Positions 1 to 8,924 of a stretch of 64,000 nucleotides of DNA are shown in pieces; position 1 is the stretch's first letter, and each line of letters begins with the position of its first letter. Source of the stretch: Sphingobium sp. YR768 (GTDB taxonomy: Bacteria > Pseudomonadota > Alphaproteobacteria > Sphingomonadales > Sphingomonadaceae). Both the position numbers and the translations under genes were made by a program. The stretch lies in contig NZ_FOGE01000004.1 in the NCBI RefSeq assembly GCF_900111125.1, forward strand, positions 1-64,000, given 5' to 3'. The notes under the pieces are model-generated. The model had not been told where the DNA came from, searched no databases, and worked only from the letters and a program-made list of their open reading frames with translations.

Positions 1-31
1 CCGCGCTGTAGCGCTTTCTCGTCGTCTTCAT
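1..31 (-). mobile_element. IS3-family transposase OrfA, first codons only (partial)
   Basis: Reading leftward from an ATG at 31 gives MKTTRKRYSA before the window ends. This opening is typical of IS3-family OrfA helix-turn-helix proteins. A GGAATGGACGGGA stretch lies just upstream and can serve as ribosome-binding region. The element's outer end must lie between this ATG and about position 105, where an integrase reading frame is interrupted. Terminal repeats could not be fixed without the other end. Only ten codons are visible, so the family call rests on a short but characteristic N-terminus. Confidence 0.55.
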
Positions 32-92
32 TCCCGTCCATTCCTTCAGGTCCGCATGAGCTTAAAACCCTGTCCGAATTTCCGGCACCAAC

Positions 93-431
93 TCAACTCA
101 GTCCAGCATCTGCATCGATAGGTAGACGTTGCGCGCCTTCGAGCGCTTCCTTGATCCGGCGCTTGTCTCTTTGCTTTTCAATTGAAGGCGATAGCCCTTC
201 CTGGACCATGCGCTTGGCGTCGATGCACTTCTCTCTAGCGCTGGCCAGAGAAAGGCCGGAAGGCCCGTACTTTCCGAAGGTTACGGTCTCCCGCCTGCGG
301 TGCAGACGGTAATCCAGGCGGAAGGAAATGGTGCCGTTCGTCCCGACGCGCACATACATGCCATCACGGTCCGTCACCTTGTAGGCTTTCTCTTTTGGTT
401 TCAAATGCTTGAGTGCTGCATCGGTTAACAT
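93..431 (-). pseudogene. Tyrosine integrase, N-terminal fragment (DUF4102 arm-binding domain)
   Basis: The 112 residues match the N-terminal arm-type DNA-binding domain of DUF4102 integrases: an opening like LTDAALKHLKPKEK, a DRDGMYVRV segment, then FRLDYRLHRRRETVTFGKYG. Intact proteins of this family have about 400 residues and a C-terminal R-H-R-Y catalytic domain, which is absent. The frame stops at 93-95 just where IS3-type sequence begins, so the gene was probably broken by that insertion. It lies 295 bp beyond the 3' end of guaA, a known integration site for genomic islands, and is probably the remnant of an older island. Confidence 0.8.
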
Positions 432-725
432 CGCCAGAGCCTCCGATCATTTTTACCGTCGCCTCTAAAACGCACCTCTCCCGACCCGAAAAGCACACTG
501 TTTCCAGTGGCTTAGGCGGAAAAAATTACCGTCACGGGCTGTTGCGTCCCTGACAGTAACGGCGATTTTGGCGATGGACAAGAGGAGGCGATACCGTCAG
601 ATCGCGCGACGGATTTGAATGCTACCCACCGATTGTAGTTGAATGTCGTTGCGATAAAAATAATTTTTATCAATTACTTACGGCGTAATATGGCGTAGTT
701 TCGGCCCCCGCTGGAGGGGCCAAAT
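432..725. other. Non-coding region between integrase fragment and guaA, with repeated TACCGTC motifs
   Basis: No gene is supported here. TACCGTC occurs at 454-460, 527-533 and 592-598. A one-mismatch inverted copy (GACAGTA) at 552-558 makes 526-559 an imperfect inverted repeat. Short repeats between an integrase gene and its target are what arm-type recombinase sites look like. That reading is inference; the repeats themselves are visible in the sequence. Confidence 0.4.
703..721 (-). terminator. Possible guaA terminator hairpin
   Basis: GGCCCC at 703-708 pairs with GGGGCC at 716-721 around a 7-nt loop. The hairpin starts four bases after the guaA stop codon. No U-tract follows it in the guaA direction, so it is at best a weak intrinsic terminator. 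Confidence 0.35.
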
Positions 726-2297
726 TCACTCCCACTCGATCGTCCCGGGCGGCTTCGACGTGTAATCATACACCACGCGGTTGATGCCCTTGACCTCATT
801 GATGATGCGCGTCGCGACGCGGCTGAGGAAGGCGGCGTCGAAGGGATAGATGTCGGCGGTCATGCCGTCGGTCGAGGTGACGGCGCGCACCGCGCAGACG
901 CTGTCATAGGTGCGGTGGTCGCCCATCACGCCCACGGTGCGGACCGGCAGCAGCACGGCGAAGGCCTGCCAGATCGCGTCATAGAGGCCCGCATTGCGGA
1001 TTTCCTCCAGATAGATGAAGTCCGCCTTGCGCAAAATGTCGCAGCGTTCCTTGGTCACTTCGCCGGGGATGCGGATGGCAAGGCCGGGTCCGGGGAAGGG
1101 ATGGCGGCCGACGAAAATGTCGGGCAGGCCCAGTTCCTTGCCCAGTACGCGCACTTCGTCCTTGAACAGTTCGCGTAAGGGTTCGACCAGTTTCATGTTC
1201 ATGCGTTCGGGCAGGCCGCCGACATTATGGTGCGACTTGATCGTGACCGAAGGTCCGCCGGTGAAGCTGACCGATTCGATCACGTCGGGATAGAGGGTGC
1301 CCTGCGCGAGGAAATCCGCGCCGCCGATCTTGGCGGCTTCCTCTTCGAACACGGCGATGAATTCGCCGCCGATGAACTTGCGCTTCTTTTCCGGGTCGGT
1401 GAGGCCGGCGAGGCCACCCAGGAAGCGTTCCTCCGCATTCACATGCACCAGCTTGATGCCATAATGTTCGCGGAACAGGCTGACCACCTGCTCGGCTTCA
1501 CCCAGACGCATCAGGCCATGATCGACGAAGACGCAGGTCAACTGGTCGCCGATGGCTTCGTGGATGAGAACAGCGGCCACCGCAGAGTCGACGCCGCCGG
1601 ACAGGCCGCAGATGACCCGGCCCCCATTCGGACCAACGCCGACCTGCGCGCGGATTTCGGCGATCTTGGTCGCGCGGAATTCCGCCATGGTCCAGTCACC
1701 GGCCAGACCGCAGACATGGCGGACGAAATTGGCGAGCAGCTTCGCGCCGTCGGGGGTGTGGACGACTTCGGGGTGGAACTGGGTGGCGTAGAAACGCTTG
1801 GCTTCGTTCGCGGTGACGGCATAGGGCGCGCCCTCGCTGGTCGCGACGACCTCGAAGCCGGGCGCAAGCTGGGTCACCTTGTCGCCATGGCTCATCCAGA
1901 CCTGATGATTTTCACCCGTGGTCCACAGGCCGTCGAACAGGGCGCAATCCTTCTTCACCTCGATGAAGGCGCGGCCGAATTCGCCGCTCTCGCCACCTTC
2001 GACATTGCCGCCCAGCTGCTGCATCATCGTCTGCTGGCCGTAGCAGATGCCCAGCACGGGCACGCCGGCGTCGAAGAAATGCTGCGGGGCGCGGGGGCTG
2101 TCGTCCCACATGACCGAGGACGGGCCGCCAGAGAGGATGATGCCCTTGGGCTTCATGCGCTCGAACGCTTCGGCGGCGGCGTTGAAGGGGGCGATCTCGG
2201 AATAGACGCCGGCTTCGCGGACGCGCCGGGCGATGAGCTGTGTCACCTGACTGCCGAAATCCACGATGAGGATGGAATCCTGAAGGGGCAGCGTCAT
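726..2297 (-). CDS. guaA: GMP synthase (glutamine-hydrolysing)
   Basis: Converts XMP to GMP with ATP and glutamine, the last step of guanine nucleotide synthesis in the cytosol. The N-terminal class I amidotransferase domain has the nucleophile motif [13 protein letters not shown] and the FHPE His-Glu pair. The ATP-pyrophosphatase domain has SGGVDS. The C-terminal dimerisation domain has [13 protein letters not shown] and ends [11 protein letters not shown]. The start [17 protein letters not shown] at 2297 gives 523 residues, the usual length; the open frame runs further upstream but that extension has no family-like sequence. The 3' end is a frequent island integration site, and an integrase fragment lies beyond it. 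Confidence 0.97.
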   Translation of the reverse strand: MTLPLQDSILIVDFGSQVTQLIARRVREAGVYSEIAPFNAAAEAFERMKPKGIILSGGPSSVMWDDSPRAPQHFFDAGVPVLGICYGQQTMMQQLGGNVEGGESGEFGRAFIEVKKDCALFDGLWTTGENHQVWMSHGDKVTQLAPGFEVVATSEGAPYAVTANEAKRFYATQFHPEVVHTPDGAKLLANFVRHVCGLAGDWTMAEFRATKIAEIRAQVGVGPNGGRVICGLSGGVDSAVAAVLIHEAIGDQLTCVFVDHGLMRLGEAEQVVSLFREHYGIKLVHVNAEERFLGGLAGLTDPEKKRKFIGGEFIAVFEEEAAKIGGADFLAQGTLYPDVIESVSFTGGPSVTIKSHHNVGGLPERMNMKLVEPLRELFKDEVRVLGKELGLPDIFVGRHPFPGPGLAIRIPGEVTKERCDILRKADFIYLEEIRNAGLYDAIWQAFAVLLPVRTVGVMGDHRTYDSVCAVRAVTSTDGMTADIYPFDAAFLSRVATRIINEVKGINRVVYDYTSKPPGTIEWE

Positions 2298-2368
2298 CGA
2301 ATCGCCTTTATAATCGAGCGTGGGAAGGGATTCGCGCCCGGTTAGTCGCAGCTTGCCCTTATGTCCAG

Positions 2369-3592
2369 TTATGCCTTGAACTGCCTGCCCGCGCGCCAGC
2401 CGATCAGCGCCGCGCCCGCAAGGATGGCGGCCGCGATCAGAAAGCCGCTGCCGATGAAGGGCAGGGCCGGCTTCGGTCCGACCGACAGCGAATAGATGGC
2501 GCCGAAGAAGAGCGGGGAGACGATGCCCGCGATCGCGCCGACGCTGTTGTTCGCGCCCTGCAACTGGCCCTGTTCGGATTCGGAGACATGGCGGGTCATC
2601 AGCGACTGGATGGTCGGCATGGCCAAACCCCACAGGCAGTTGGGGAACATGGCGGCGACGAAGAACAGGCCGCTGGGCGCCAGCCCCATCGCGCCGAGGC
2701 CGACGGCGCCGAAGCAGAGGCCCATGACCATGGTGGCGCGATCCCCCAGCCGCTTGACGATCGGCCCGACCAGCAATCCCTGCACCGCCATGTCGAGCAC
2801 GCCGATCAGCGCCAGCAGGGTGCCGACCTGCCAGGCGCCCCAGCCATAGCGGTCACCGGCATAGAGGACGAAGATGGCCGAGAAGATATGATGCGCGAAA
2901 TAGAGGAGGAAATTGCCGACGGCGAGGCTGGACAATTCGGGGTGGGACCGCAGCAACTGCAAGGCGCCAAAAGGGTTGGCCCGGCGCCAGCTAAACGCCA
3001 TGCGCTTTTCCGGCGCGAGCGATTCGGGCAGCACGAACAGGCCGTAGAGAAAGGCGAGGCCAGACAGCGCCGCGGCCGCCCAGAAGGGCGCGCGGTGGGA
3101 AATCTCACCCAGCACGCCACCGATCAGCGGCCCGGCGACGAAGCCGGCGCTGAACGCCGCGCCGATCAGGCCATAGCCTCTGGCGCGTTCCTCCGGCGGG
3201 GTGATGTCGGCCATATAGGCGAAGGTGGAGGTGAAGCTGGACGAGGTGACGCCCGCCAATATACGCCCCAATGCCAGCCACCAGAGATTGGGCGCCAGCG
3301 CCATCAGCACATAATCGAGCGCCAGCCCCGCTACCGAAATCAGGATGACCGGCCGCCGCCCGAAACGGTCCGACAGCGAACCGATCAGCGGCGAGCAGAT
3401 GAATTGCATGCCGGCCCAGAGCGCCACGAACAGGCCGTTCCACATGCCCGCCGCAGCATCCGATCCGGACAGCGTCTCGATCAGATGCGGCAGCACCGGG
3501 ATGATGATGCCCATCGACATCACATCGAGCAGCGCCGTGATCAGGATGAAGATGATCGCGGCGGTGCGGCGCGGGGAGGCGGATGCGGTCAT
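2369..3592 (-). CDS. MFS drug exporter, TetA-like (DHA1 family)
   Basis: A 407-residue inner-membrane antiporter of the major facilitator superfamily with twelve predicted membrane segments. The loop 2-3 motif A is clear ([14 protein letters not shown]). The N-terminal region ([20 protein letters not shown]) and the central [24 protein letters not shown] resemble TetA-type proton/drug antiporters. Chromosomal proteins of this kind are common in sphingomonads, and sequence alone does not establish tetracycline as the substrate. It lies 71 bp upstream of guaA on the same strand. No TetR repressor is adjacent. Confidence 0.85.
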   Translation of the reverse strand: MTASASPRRTAAIIFILITALLDVMSMGIIIPVLPHLIETLSGSDAAAGMWNGLFVALWAGMQFICSPLIGSLSDRFGRRPVILISVAGLALDYVLMALAPNLWWLALGRILAGVTSSSFTSTFAYMADITPPEERARGYGLIGAAFSAGFVAGPLIGGVLGEISHRAPFWAAAALSGLAFLYGLFVLPESLAPEKRMAFSWRRANPFGALQLLRSHPELSSLAVGNFLLYFAHHIFSAIFVLYAGDRYGWGAWQVGTLLALIGVLDMAVQGLLVGPIVKRLGDRATMVMGLCFGAVGLGAMGLAPSGLFFVAAMFPNCLWGLAMPTIQSLMTRHVSESEQGQLQGANNSVGAIAGIVSPLFFGAIYSLSVGPKPALPFIGSGFLIAAAILAGAALIGWRAGRQFKA

Positions 3593-3855
3593 GGCGTGGG
3601 GCTATCGCGGCGCGCAGAGGATGCCAAGGGGCGCCGCGGCGAAGTTTATGAAGTTGCTAAATGCTGTCATGCCCTCCGTCCACGGGCGCGGGTGTCTTCA
3701 ATGCGGCTTTCGCGGTTTCTTGAGCATATTGCTGAGCGAGAGGCCGATGGGATGCGCGAAAATATTCGCGCTCCTCAAGGGCTGAAACGGCGGCCAGGCC
3801 GCAGTCGCGTTTCGCCCGAAACCACTGTTATAAAATGAATTTATAGGAAGAATAT
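3593..3855. other. Intergenic region before the attachment site
   Basis: About 260 bp with no supported gene. The last part is A+T-rich (3830-3855, including TATAAAATGAATTTATAGG) compared with its surroundings. This is the last chromosomal sequence before the element boundary. No clear promoter or terminator was identified. Confidence 0.4.
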
Positions 3856-3900
3856 TGGAGCGGGCGAAGGGATTCGAACCCTCGACCCCAACCTTGGCAA
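3856..3900 (-). other. Element attachment site: 3' half of tRNA-Gly(GCC)
   Basis: On the minus strand this reads from the anticodon loop (TTGCCAA) through the variable region and T-arm (GGTTCGAATCC) to the acceptor end CGCCCGCTCCA. These are the last 45 bases of an alphaproteobacterial tRNA-Gly with anticodon GCC, including the encoded CCA. Beyond 3900 the 5' half of a tRNA is missing. A 3' tRNA fragment beside an integrase gene is the usual signature of an integrated element's end. The orientation puts the chromosome to the left and predicts the intact tRNA gene at the far right end, outside the window. Confidence 0.8.
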
Positions 3901-4020
3901 CTTAAACGCCGGGCTTTCCCACGCTTTTCGAGGCTGCGCTACACTACGATTTTCCTAATATTCCTTGATACTTACAGTTGTCTATCGTACTCTGTGGCTG
4001 GGCGTAATTAGACGCTCTGT

Positions 4021-4067
4021 GGAGACATTTTGGAGACAAAGCTGCTCCATTCAAGTTTTGTCTCCAA
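4021..4067. repeat. GGAGACA repeats just upstream of the integrase
   Basis: GGAGACA occurs at 4021-4027 and 4032-4038, with the inverse TGTCTCC at 4059-4065. The last two form a perfect 11-bp inverted repeat, TTGGAGACAAA (4030-4040) and TTTGTCTCCAA (4057-4067). They end 13 bp before the integrase start and could be arm-type integrase sites or an operator controlling its expression. Confidence 0.45.
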
Positions 4068-4080
4068 CTGGAGATACGCA

Positions 4081-5349
4081 ATGCCAACCTGCAAACTGAC
4101 CAAGCGCGCCATCGATGCGCTCGTCCCGCCCGCGGCGAAGCAGGAAGTCCTTTGGGATACTGATGTGAAGGGCTTCGGTGTGCGGGTGCTGCCCTCGGGT
4201 CTGAAGACCTTCATCGTGCAGTACCGAAATGCCGAGGGGATCAAGCGCCGCATGAATATCGCACGCTATGGCATTCTGACGGTTGAACAGGCCCGCGACG
4301 AAGCCAAGCTCAAACTCGCCGCCGTCATCAAAGGCGAAGATCCCGCCGAGGAAGTTCAGCAAGCGCGCAAAGGGATGACGGTCGAGGAGATGTGCGACTG
4401 GTATCTTGTCGAGGCCCGCGCCGGACGTATTCTCGGGCGCAAGAATCTCCCCATCAAGGCATCGTCGCTCGATAAGGACGAAAGCCGGATCAAGACGCAC
4501 ATCAAACCGCTGCTCGGCAAGCGGATCGTGCGGCATCTGACTCCGGCCGACATCGAGCAGATGCAGACCGATGTGAAAGTGGGGAAGACCGCGAAGCCGC
4601 GCGGCGACGGCCGCGGCGGCAAGGCAACTGGCGGTCCCGCCGCTGCATCGGGTTGCGTGGGCACTATTCAGGCCATCATTGGCCATGCCAAGCATAAGGG
4701 CCTGCTCGATGCTCACCCGACACAAGGCGCGAAGAAGCTGGCCGGCAGAAAAAAGACGCGGCGCCTCAGCGTCGCCGAGATCATCATGGTAGGCAAGGCA
4801 ATGGCCTATGCCGAGCGCAATGGCGAGAACCCCGTCGCCCTCGGCGCACTCCGCACGCTGCTGCTAACCGGGTATCGCCGGGAAGAGGCGCAAGCAATGC
4901 ACCGGGCTTGGGTCAATGGCGCGAGCGGCTATGTGGCGTTTCCCGATACGAAGGGTGGCGCGCAAATTCGGGCCATCGGACCTGCGGCGGTGAAGGTCGT
5001 GGAGAGCCAGCTTGGTCTCGTGGGCAATCCGCACGCCTTCCCTTCAGAAGTGGGGTCGGGACCGTTCACGGCGGTCAGCGCGTGCCTTGAGCGTATCTGC
5101 AAGCTCGCCGGGATCGAGGGCGTCACGCCGCACACACTGCGCCATACGTTCGGCAGCGTAGCCGGCGATCTCGGCTTTTCAGAGCTGACGATCCGGGCCA
5201 TGCTCGGCCACGCCTCGCAGAACGTCACGCAGGACTATATCCACATCGACGAAGCGTTGAAGCTCGCCGTGCGGCGGACCTCGGACAAGATTGAGCGGCT
5301 CCTTGCCGAGGGCGCCGCGAAGCTGGATACGATGCAGCTTGCCGCGTGA
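4081..5349 (+). CDS. Tyrosine recombinase / ICE integrase (DUF4102 type)
   Basis: Site-specific recombinase expected to move the element into and out of the tRNA-Gly gene. The N-terminal arm-binding domain (residues about 1-90) has WDTDVKGFGVRVLPSGLKTF. A core-binding region follows, then the catalytic domain with the first Arg in LLTGYRREEAQ, then HTLRHTFGS, MLGHAS and the nucleophile Tyr in QDYIHIDE. It has 422 residues, normal for the family. The ATG at 4081 is preceded by a GGAGA ribosome-binding sequence; an in-frame ATG at 4030 would add 17 residues that do not look like the family. It starts 180 bp from the tRNA-Gly fragment. Confidence 0.92.
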   Translation: MPTCKLTKRAIDALVPPAAKQEVLWDTDVKGFGVRVLPSGLKTFIVQYRNAEGIKRRMNIARYGILTVEQARDEAKLKLAAVIKGEDPAEEVQQARKGMTVEEMCDWYLVEARAGRILGRKNLPIKASSLDKDESRIKTHIKPLLGKRIVRHLTPADIEQMQTDVKVGKTAKPRGDGRGGKATGGPAAASGCVGTIQAIIGHAKHKGLLDAHPTQGAKKLAGRKKTRRLSVAEIIMVGKAMAYAERNGENPVALGALRTLLLTGYRREEAQAMHRAWVNGASGYVAFPDTKGGAQIRAIGPAAVKVVESQLGLVGNPHAFPSEVGSGPFTAVSACLERICKLAGIEGVTPHTLRHTFGSVAGDLGFSELTIRAMLGHASQNVTQDYIHIDEALKLAVRRTSDKIERLLAEGAAKLDTMQLAA

Positions 5350-5771
5350 CGGTCGAACAGGCTTTTTGCCCAGCGCCAAAAGCAATGCGAAGGTCGCGAC
5401 CGATGCTGGAAGACCAATCCATATCGCCTTTTTTGAGGCTCGCATATGCGCGAGACGAGCTAGGCGTCATCGAGGTAAATCCAGCACACGTGTCAGGATG
5501 CCACAGGACATGGCGCGGAGGCGCCGGCTGAACGAAGAGAATTATCGGACCCTTGGCAGCATCCTTACCAAAGCAGCCGAGGGCGAACGCTATGCACGCA
5601 CGGTCGACATCATTCGGTTGAACAATAAGCCTGACCGCGCCGCTTCCTGATTGCAAAGTCAGTAAGATTCTTGCCAAATCTGCACGTCTCGAATGAAGAC
5701 GGCGCGGTCGGCCGATTATGCCTATGTGACATCTAAAGGCCGGATGATCGCTAATACATATCTAATCTCGA
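5350..5771. other. Intergenic region, no supported gene
   Basis: About 420 bp between the integrase and a leftward oxidoreductase gene, with the two coding regions converging. A 50-codon frame at 5498-5650 (starting MPQDMARRRRLNEENYRTL) has no good ribosome-binding site and was not called; it may be a remnant. No terminator hairpin was evident. Confidence 0.3.
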
Positions 5772-6899
5772 TTAAGCGGCTGTATAGGCCGGATAGTCGA
5801 TATAGCCCTCGGCGCCGCCGCCATAGAAGGTGCTGCGGATCGGCATGTTCAACGGCCAATCGTTCTTCAGCCGTGCGACCAGGTCCGGGTTGGCAATGAA
5901 GGGGGTGCCAAAGGCCGCCAGATCGATCACCCCATCACCGATTAGCTTCTCGGCCCTCTCGCGCGTCATGCCGCCTGCCAGGATCAGGGCCGTGTTCGGC
6001 AAATACCCCTTGAGCTTGCGCAAGAGCCCCGGAAACCCGGTTTCGCCGGCTCCGACGACTGTCTCGCCTACCACGAAGCCGGACTGATCCATGACATGCA
6101 CATAGGCGAGCTGGCGTCTGCCGATCTCGCTGGCGAGGGTGATGTAGGTTTCGTCGATTTCCGGATAGTGCGGCATGTCGAAAAGTTGCCCATAGGGCGA
6201 GATGCGGATGCCGACCCGGTTCGCACCGATGCGCGCGACGACGGCGTCGATCACCTCCAGCGTGAAGCGGAGACGGTTTTCCAGCGTGGCGGCCGAATAC
6301 TGATCGGTGCGGTCGTTGACGAGAGGGTTCATGAATTGCTCGAACAGATACCCGTTCGCACCGTGGATCTCGACCCCGTCGAAGCCCGCCTCGATAGCGT
6401 TGGCCGCCGCCTGTGCAAATTCCTGGACGATGCGCGCCACCTCGTCCGTGGCGAGTTGGCGCGGCGTAGGTGCTTCCACCAGATCGGGCTTACCGTCGGC
6501 GTCATAGCCATAGGCCATCGCACCGGACGGGCGCTTCGAGCTTGCGCTGACCGGGGTCTTCCCGTCCTCCTGGATCGAGGGATGTGAGACGCGCCCGACA
6601 TGCCAGATCTGGGCAAACATCCTGCCGCCCGCTGCATGCACCGAGTTGGTGGTCAGGCGCCATCCTGCAATCTGTTCGGGCGTGAAGATGCCGGGATTGA
6701 AGAGATAGCCCTGTCCTTCGCGCGAGATCGGTGTGCCCTCGCTGACGATCAGCCCGGCGGTGGCGCGTTGCGTATAATAAAGCGCGACCCGTTCGTCGGC
6801 GACATCGCGCGGTGCCCGCGAGCGGGTCAGGGGCGCCATGACAATCCGGTTTTTGAGCAGCGTGCCGGACAGGTCGAAATCTTCGAAAACGGGAGTCAT
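5772..6899 (-). CDS. Old yellow enzyme family alkene reductase (NemA-like)
   Basis: FMN-dependent, NAD(P)H-using reductase of activated C=C bonds, such as N-ethylmaleimide, enones or nitro compounds. This 375-residue TIM-barrel protein shows family features in order: NRIVMAPLTRSRA, GLIVSEGTPIS, HVGRVSHPS, GFDGVEIHGANGYLFEQFMNP, NRTD-like and ENRLRF segments, and the flavin-binding C-terminal stretches LILAGGMTRERAE and FIANPDLVARL. The ATG at 6899 follows AAAGGATC; in-frame sequence upstream is not family-like. The likely role is detoxification of electrophiles. It is transcribed in the same direction as the three genes to its right. Confidence 0.9.
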   Translation of the reverse strand: MTPVFEDFDLSGTLLKNRIVMAPLTRSRAPRDVADERVALYYTQRATAGLIVSEGTPISREGQGYLFNPGIFTPEQIAGWRLTTNSVHAAGGRMFAQIWHVGRVSHPSIQEDGKTPVSASSKRPSGAMAYGYDADGKPDLVEAPTPRQLATDEVARIVQEFAQAAANAIEAGFDGVEIHGANGYLFEQFMNPLVNDRTDQYSAATLENRLRFTLEVIDAVVARIGANRVGIRISPYGQLFDMPHYPEIDETYITLASEIGRRQLAYVHVMDQSGFVVGETVVGAGETGFPGLLRKLKGYLPNTALILAGGMTRERAEKLIGDGVIDLAAFGTPFIANPDLVARLKNDWPLNMPIRSTFYGGGAEGYIDYPAYTAA

Positions 6900-7016
6900 T
6901 GAGTAAGTGATCCTTTGATACTGGCAAATATGTGCGGGCTGCATCGCGTCGAAGAGGCCGCCGATCATTCAAATCAGGCCGCCGACTGTTGATGAAGGAA
7001 TTCGGCAGGTCGATTT

Positions 7017-7601
7017 TCAGCCCTTGATCCAATTCCCGTCGGTCTGTGGATCGACAGAAAGATCGAAGGTCTGGATGAAGCCGGACAACATCCTGTAGTA
7101 GCCAAGAACGATAAGGGCGTCGGCCAATTCCTGAACGGAAAAATATCGCAGGCCATGTTTGAACAACACACCAGGCGCCTTGCCCTTTTCCAACACGGCC
7201 TTTCCTAGCCGCAAAAGGACGCGCTCATTTTCGCCAAAGGCTTCGGGATCGTCCAACCGGCCTTCGGCAATGGCGACATACTGTTCCTGGCGGACGCCTG
7301 CGGCTTGGCCGATGGAAACATGCTGCTCCCATTCATAGGTCGCGCCTTCATGCGCAGCCACCAGCAGGACGACGAGTTCCTTGTGATAATCCGAGATGAC
7401 CAAATTCTTGAATATGGCATTGGTGAGATCGATAACGGGGATGAATGTGCCTGCGCTGTGGCCCAGCATCCGGAAAGCGTTCACTTTTGTCGGCAGGTTC
7501 TCAAACTTTTCTCGCACGTCGCGCGGAAGTTCAGCAAAATCTGGATAATCGATTTTGACTACCGAGCTGATCTTGTCGTTGGATAGAGATTGGTCCGCCA
7601 C
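7017..7601 (-). CDS. Carboxymuconolactone decarboxylase / AhpD-like family protein
   Basis: A 194-residue, all-helical CMD-family protein recognised by KELVVLLVAAHEGATYEWEQHVSIGQAAGV and the C-terminal LADALIVLGYYRMLSGFIQTFDL. The protein has no cysteine at all, so it cannot use the CxxC chemistry of AhpD peroxidase partners; the Glu and His of EWEQH may be catalytic instead, as in other CMD subfamilies. It sits between an old yellow enzyme and a putative quinol monooxygenase, which suggests a shared small-molecule pathway. Its substrate is unknown. Confidence 0.8.
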   Translation of the reverse strand: MADQSLSNDKISSVVKIDYPDFAELPRDVREKFENLPTKVNAFRMLGHSAGTFIPVIDLTNAIFKNLVISDYHKELVVLLVAAHEGATYEWEQHVSIGQAAGVRQEQYVAIAEGRLDDPEAFGENERVLLRLGKAVLEKGKAPGVLFKHGLRYFSVQELADALIVLGYYRMLSGFIQTFDLSVDPQTDGNWIKG

Positions 7602-7737
7602 GGCTACCTCCTTAAAATGTCTTGGTTCCGATGAATTTCTGGACCGACGGCTTCAATTGCGAACACTTAGTCATACGAGCAGCGCCGGGCGGTGCTGAGA
7701 CCCTCTGAAACCGTGACCGATCCCGTTTTCGCGAGAT

Positions 7738-8445
7738 TCAGTCTTTGGGGATGACGCGCAGGTTGCGGAAATGAGCGACGGTTCCGGATTCCAGCCAGAT
7801 GCCGACGCCGCCACGCTGGCCGGGTGACAGCTTCATGTCGTTGACGATGAAGGCGGGATTCGGTGAGCGGTCGAGGAACAATTGTGCCTGTGATCCTTCG
7901 ACGACAAGCCGCATGTGAATCCAGCGGCCAGCGGCGATATCGGCGTAGGTTTCATATTTCTCGGGGAACTGCGAACGCAGCATGTCGAAGCGGAAATCGG
8001 GATACGCCGCGTACTGGACGGTGTGATTACGCCGGACCTGATCGGGAGCGCTGCTGTTCGTGGGGCGCAGGTAGATGTTTTCGAACCGGCCCTGCGCGTC
8101 TATCCGGTATGCCAGACCAATGAAGCCGCGGGCATAGTCCGGTGCATCCGCAGCGAGATCGCTCGCAACTTCCACCTCGATCGTGCCGTCGCTAAAATCG
8201 AGCGGTAGCCATGCCATGAAATTGCGGTCGGCCAGTTTCTCACGCGCAGGATCCTGATAGGCGGAAGACGGCATGGTCAGTTTGAGGGCCGGGTCGCCCT
8301 GATAGGTGGATTGCTGAAGAGCGACGCCGGATAGCCGGAAGTCCCCGACCTGATCCTGAGCGGAAACCGGGGCACCGCCCAACGCAAGAATACCGGCGAC
8401 CGCAATGGCGCCGGCTATCAATGCTGTGCGGCGCCCTGTCCTCAT
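7738..8445 (-). CDS. Exported LamG/DUF1080-like protein, function unknown
   Basis: About 235 residues with a clear Sec signal peptide (MRTGRRTALIAGAIAVAGIL, cleavage near VSAQD). The mature part resembles the concanavalin-like DUF1080 fold: FMAWLPLDFSDGTIEVEVASDL, ARGFIGLAYRI, GRWIHMRLVVEGSQAQLFLD and GGVGIWLESGTVAHFRNLRV. Members are periplasmic glycan-binding or hydrolysing proteins, but no catalytic residues could be assigned. A GTG at 8463 overlapping the upstream stop codon is an alternative start; the ATG at 8445 puts the signal sequence at the N-terminus. It probably shares a transcript with the gene ending at 8460. Confidence 0.6.
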   Translation of the reverse strand: MRTGRRTALIAGAIAVAGILALGGAPVSAQDQVGDFRLSGVALQQSTYQGDPALKLTMPSSAYQDPAREKLADRNFMAWLPLDFSDGTIEVEVASDLAADAPDYARGFIGLAYRIDAQGRFENIYLRPTNSSAPDQVRRNHTVQYAAYPDFRFDMLRSQFPEKYETYADIAAGRWIHMRLVVEGSQAQLFLDRSPNPAFIVNDMKLSPGQRGGVGIWLESGTVAHFRNLRVIPKD

Positions 8446-8459
8446 GGCTCCCCGCGAAG

Positions 8460-8813
8460 TCACCGCGAAAAGCCCGCGAACGGCGTCAGATAGACGGCGC
8501 CGAAGCCATCGAGCTTGGCGCGAATGTCCGGCGTGGTGTCGCCGTAGACATAAAGTTTGTCGATGCTGGCAAGCGCAAGAAACCGCTCAGCAAAGGGCGT
8601 GAAGGTCTCTTCGACATGCGGCAGCAGACCCTGGGTGCGATAGCGTTCGACGATATGCACGACGCTGTGTTCGGCATTGACGACATATTCGTAGGTGGTT
8701 GTGTCGGGCTCCTTGCTTGTCGCCTCGACGATCTGCTCGACGAGCGATTTGAACGCCTCGAAATTCTCGGGAAGGATCGAGAGATGATAGAGGGAGTAGA
8801 TCTCGTTCTGCAT
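8460..8813 (-). CDS. Putative quinol monooxygenase (ABM domain)
   Basis: A 117-residue protein with the antibiotic-biosynthesis-monooxygenase ferredoxin-like fold pattern: YSLYHLSILPENFEAFKSLVEQ, a central TTYEYVVNAEHSVVHIVERY strand-turn-strand and HVEETFTPF. Such small dimeric enzymes oxidise quinols or phenolic compounds without metal or flavin. The start MQNEIYS at 8813 matches the family length. It is the first gene of a leftward set (quinol monooxygenase, exported protein, AhpD-like protein, old yellow enzyme) and is divergent from a LysR regulator that probably controls it. Confidence 0.72.
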   Translation of the reverse strand: MQNEIYSLYHLSILPENFEAFKSLVEQIVEATSKEPDTTTYEYVVNAEHSVVHIVERYRTQGLLPHVEETFTPFAERFLALASIDKLYVYGDTTPDIRAKLDGFGAVYLTPFAGFSR

Positions 8814-8893
8814 GAATTGGTTCCTGATCGGTCGAAGCGACAGCCTCCGCACTTGCCAATATACGGTAGAAGATTGCATGATAAATATCGCAG

Positions 8894-8906
8894 ATAGAGA
8901 CTCTAT
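8894..8906. promoter_or_regulatory. Palindrome in LysR divergent promoter region
   Basis: ATAGAG and CTCTAT form a perfect 6-bp inverted repeat around one base, 19-31 bp upstream of the LysR gene at 8925. It lies in the only intergenic space between that gene and its divergent neighbour, where a LysR protein would bind. The assignment is inference. Confidence 0.35.
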
Positions 8907-8924
8907 GTAGAATTGAGGGGCACA

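Noticed and set aside
1227-2345. Long open frame on the plus strand opposite guaA
   Set aside because: It is an antisense shadow of guaA with no family-like sequence and low-complexity composition typical of high-GC antisense frames.
2369-3592. Calling the MFS gene a tetracycline-resistance gene
   Set aside because: TetA-like motifs alone do not fix the substrate, and there is no adjacent tetR.
3856-3960. Intact tRNA-Gly gene
   Set aside because: Only the 3' half, from the anticodon loop, matches. The acceptor 5' strand and D-arm are missing beyond 3900.
5498-5650. 50-codon frame after the integrase (starting MPQDMARRRRLNEE)
   Set aside because: There is no good ribosome-binding site, no recognisable domain and no operon partner. 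It may be a remnant.
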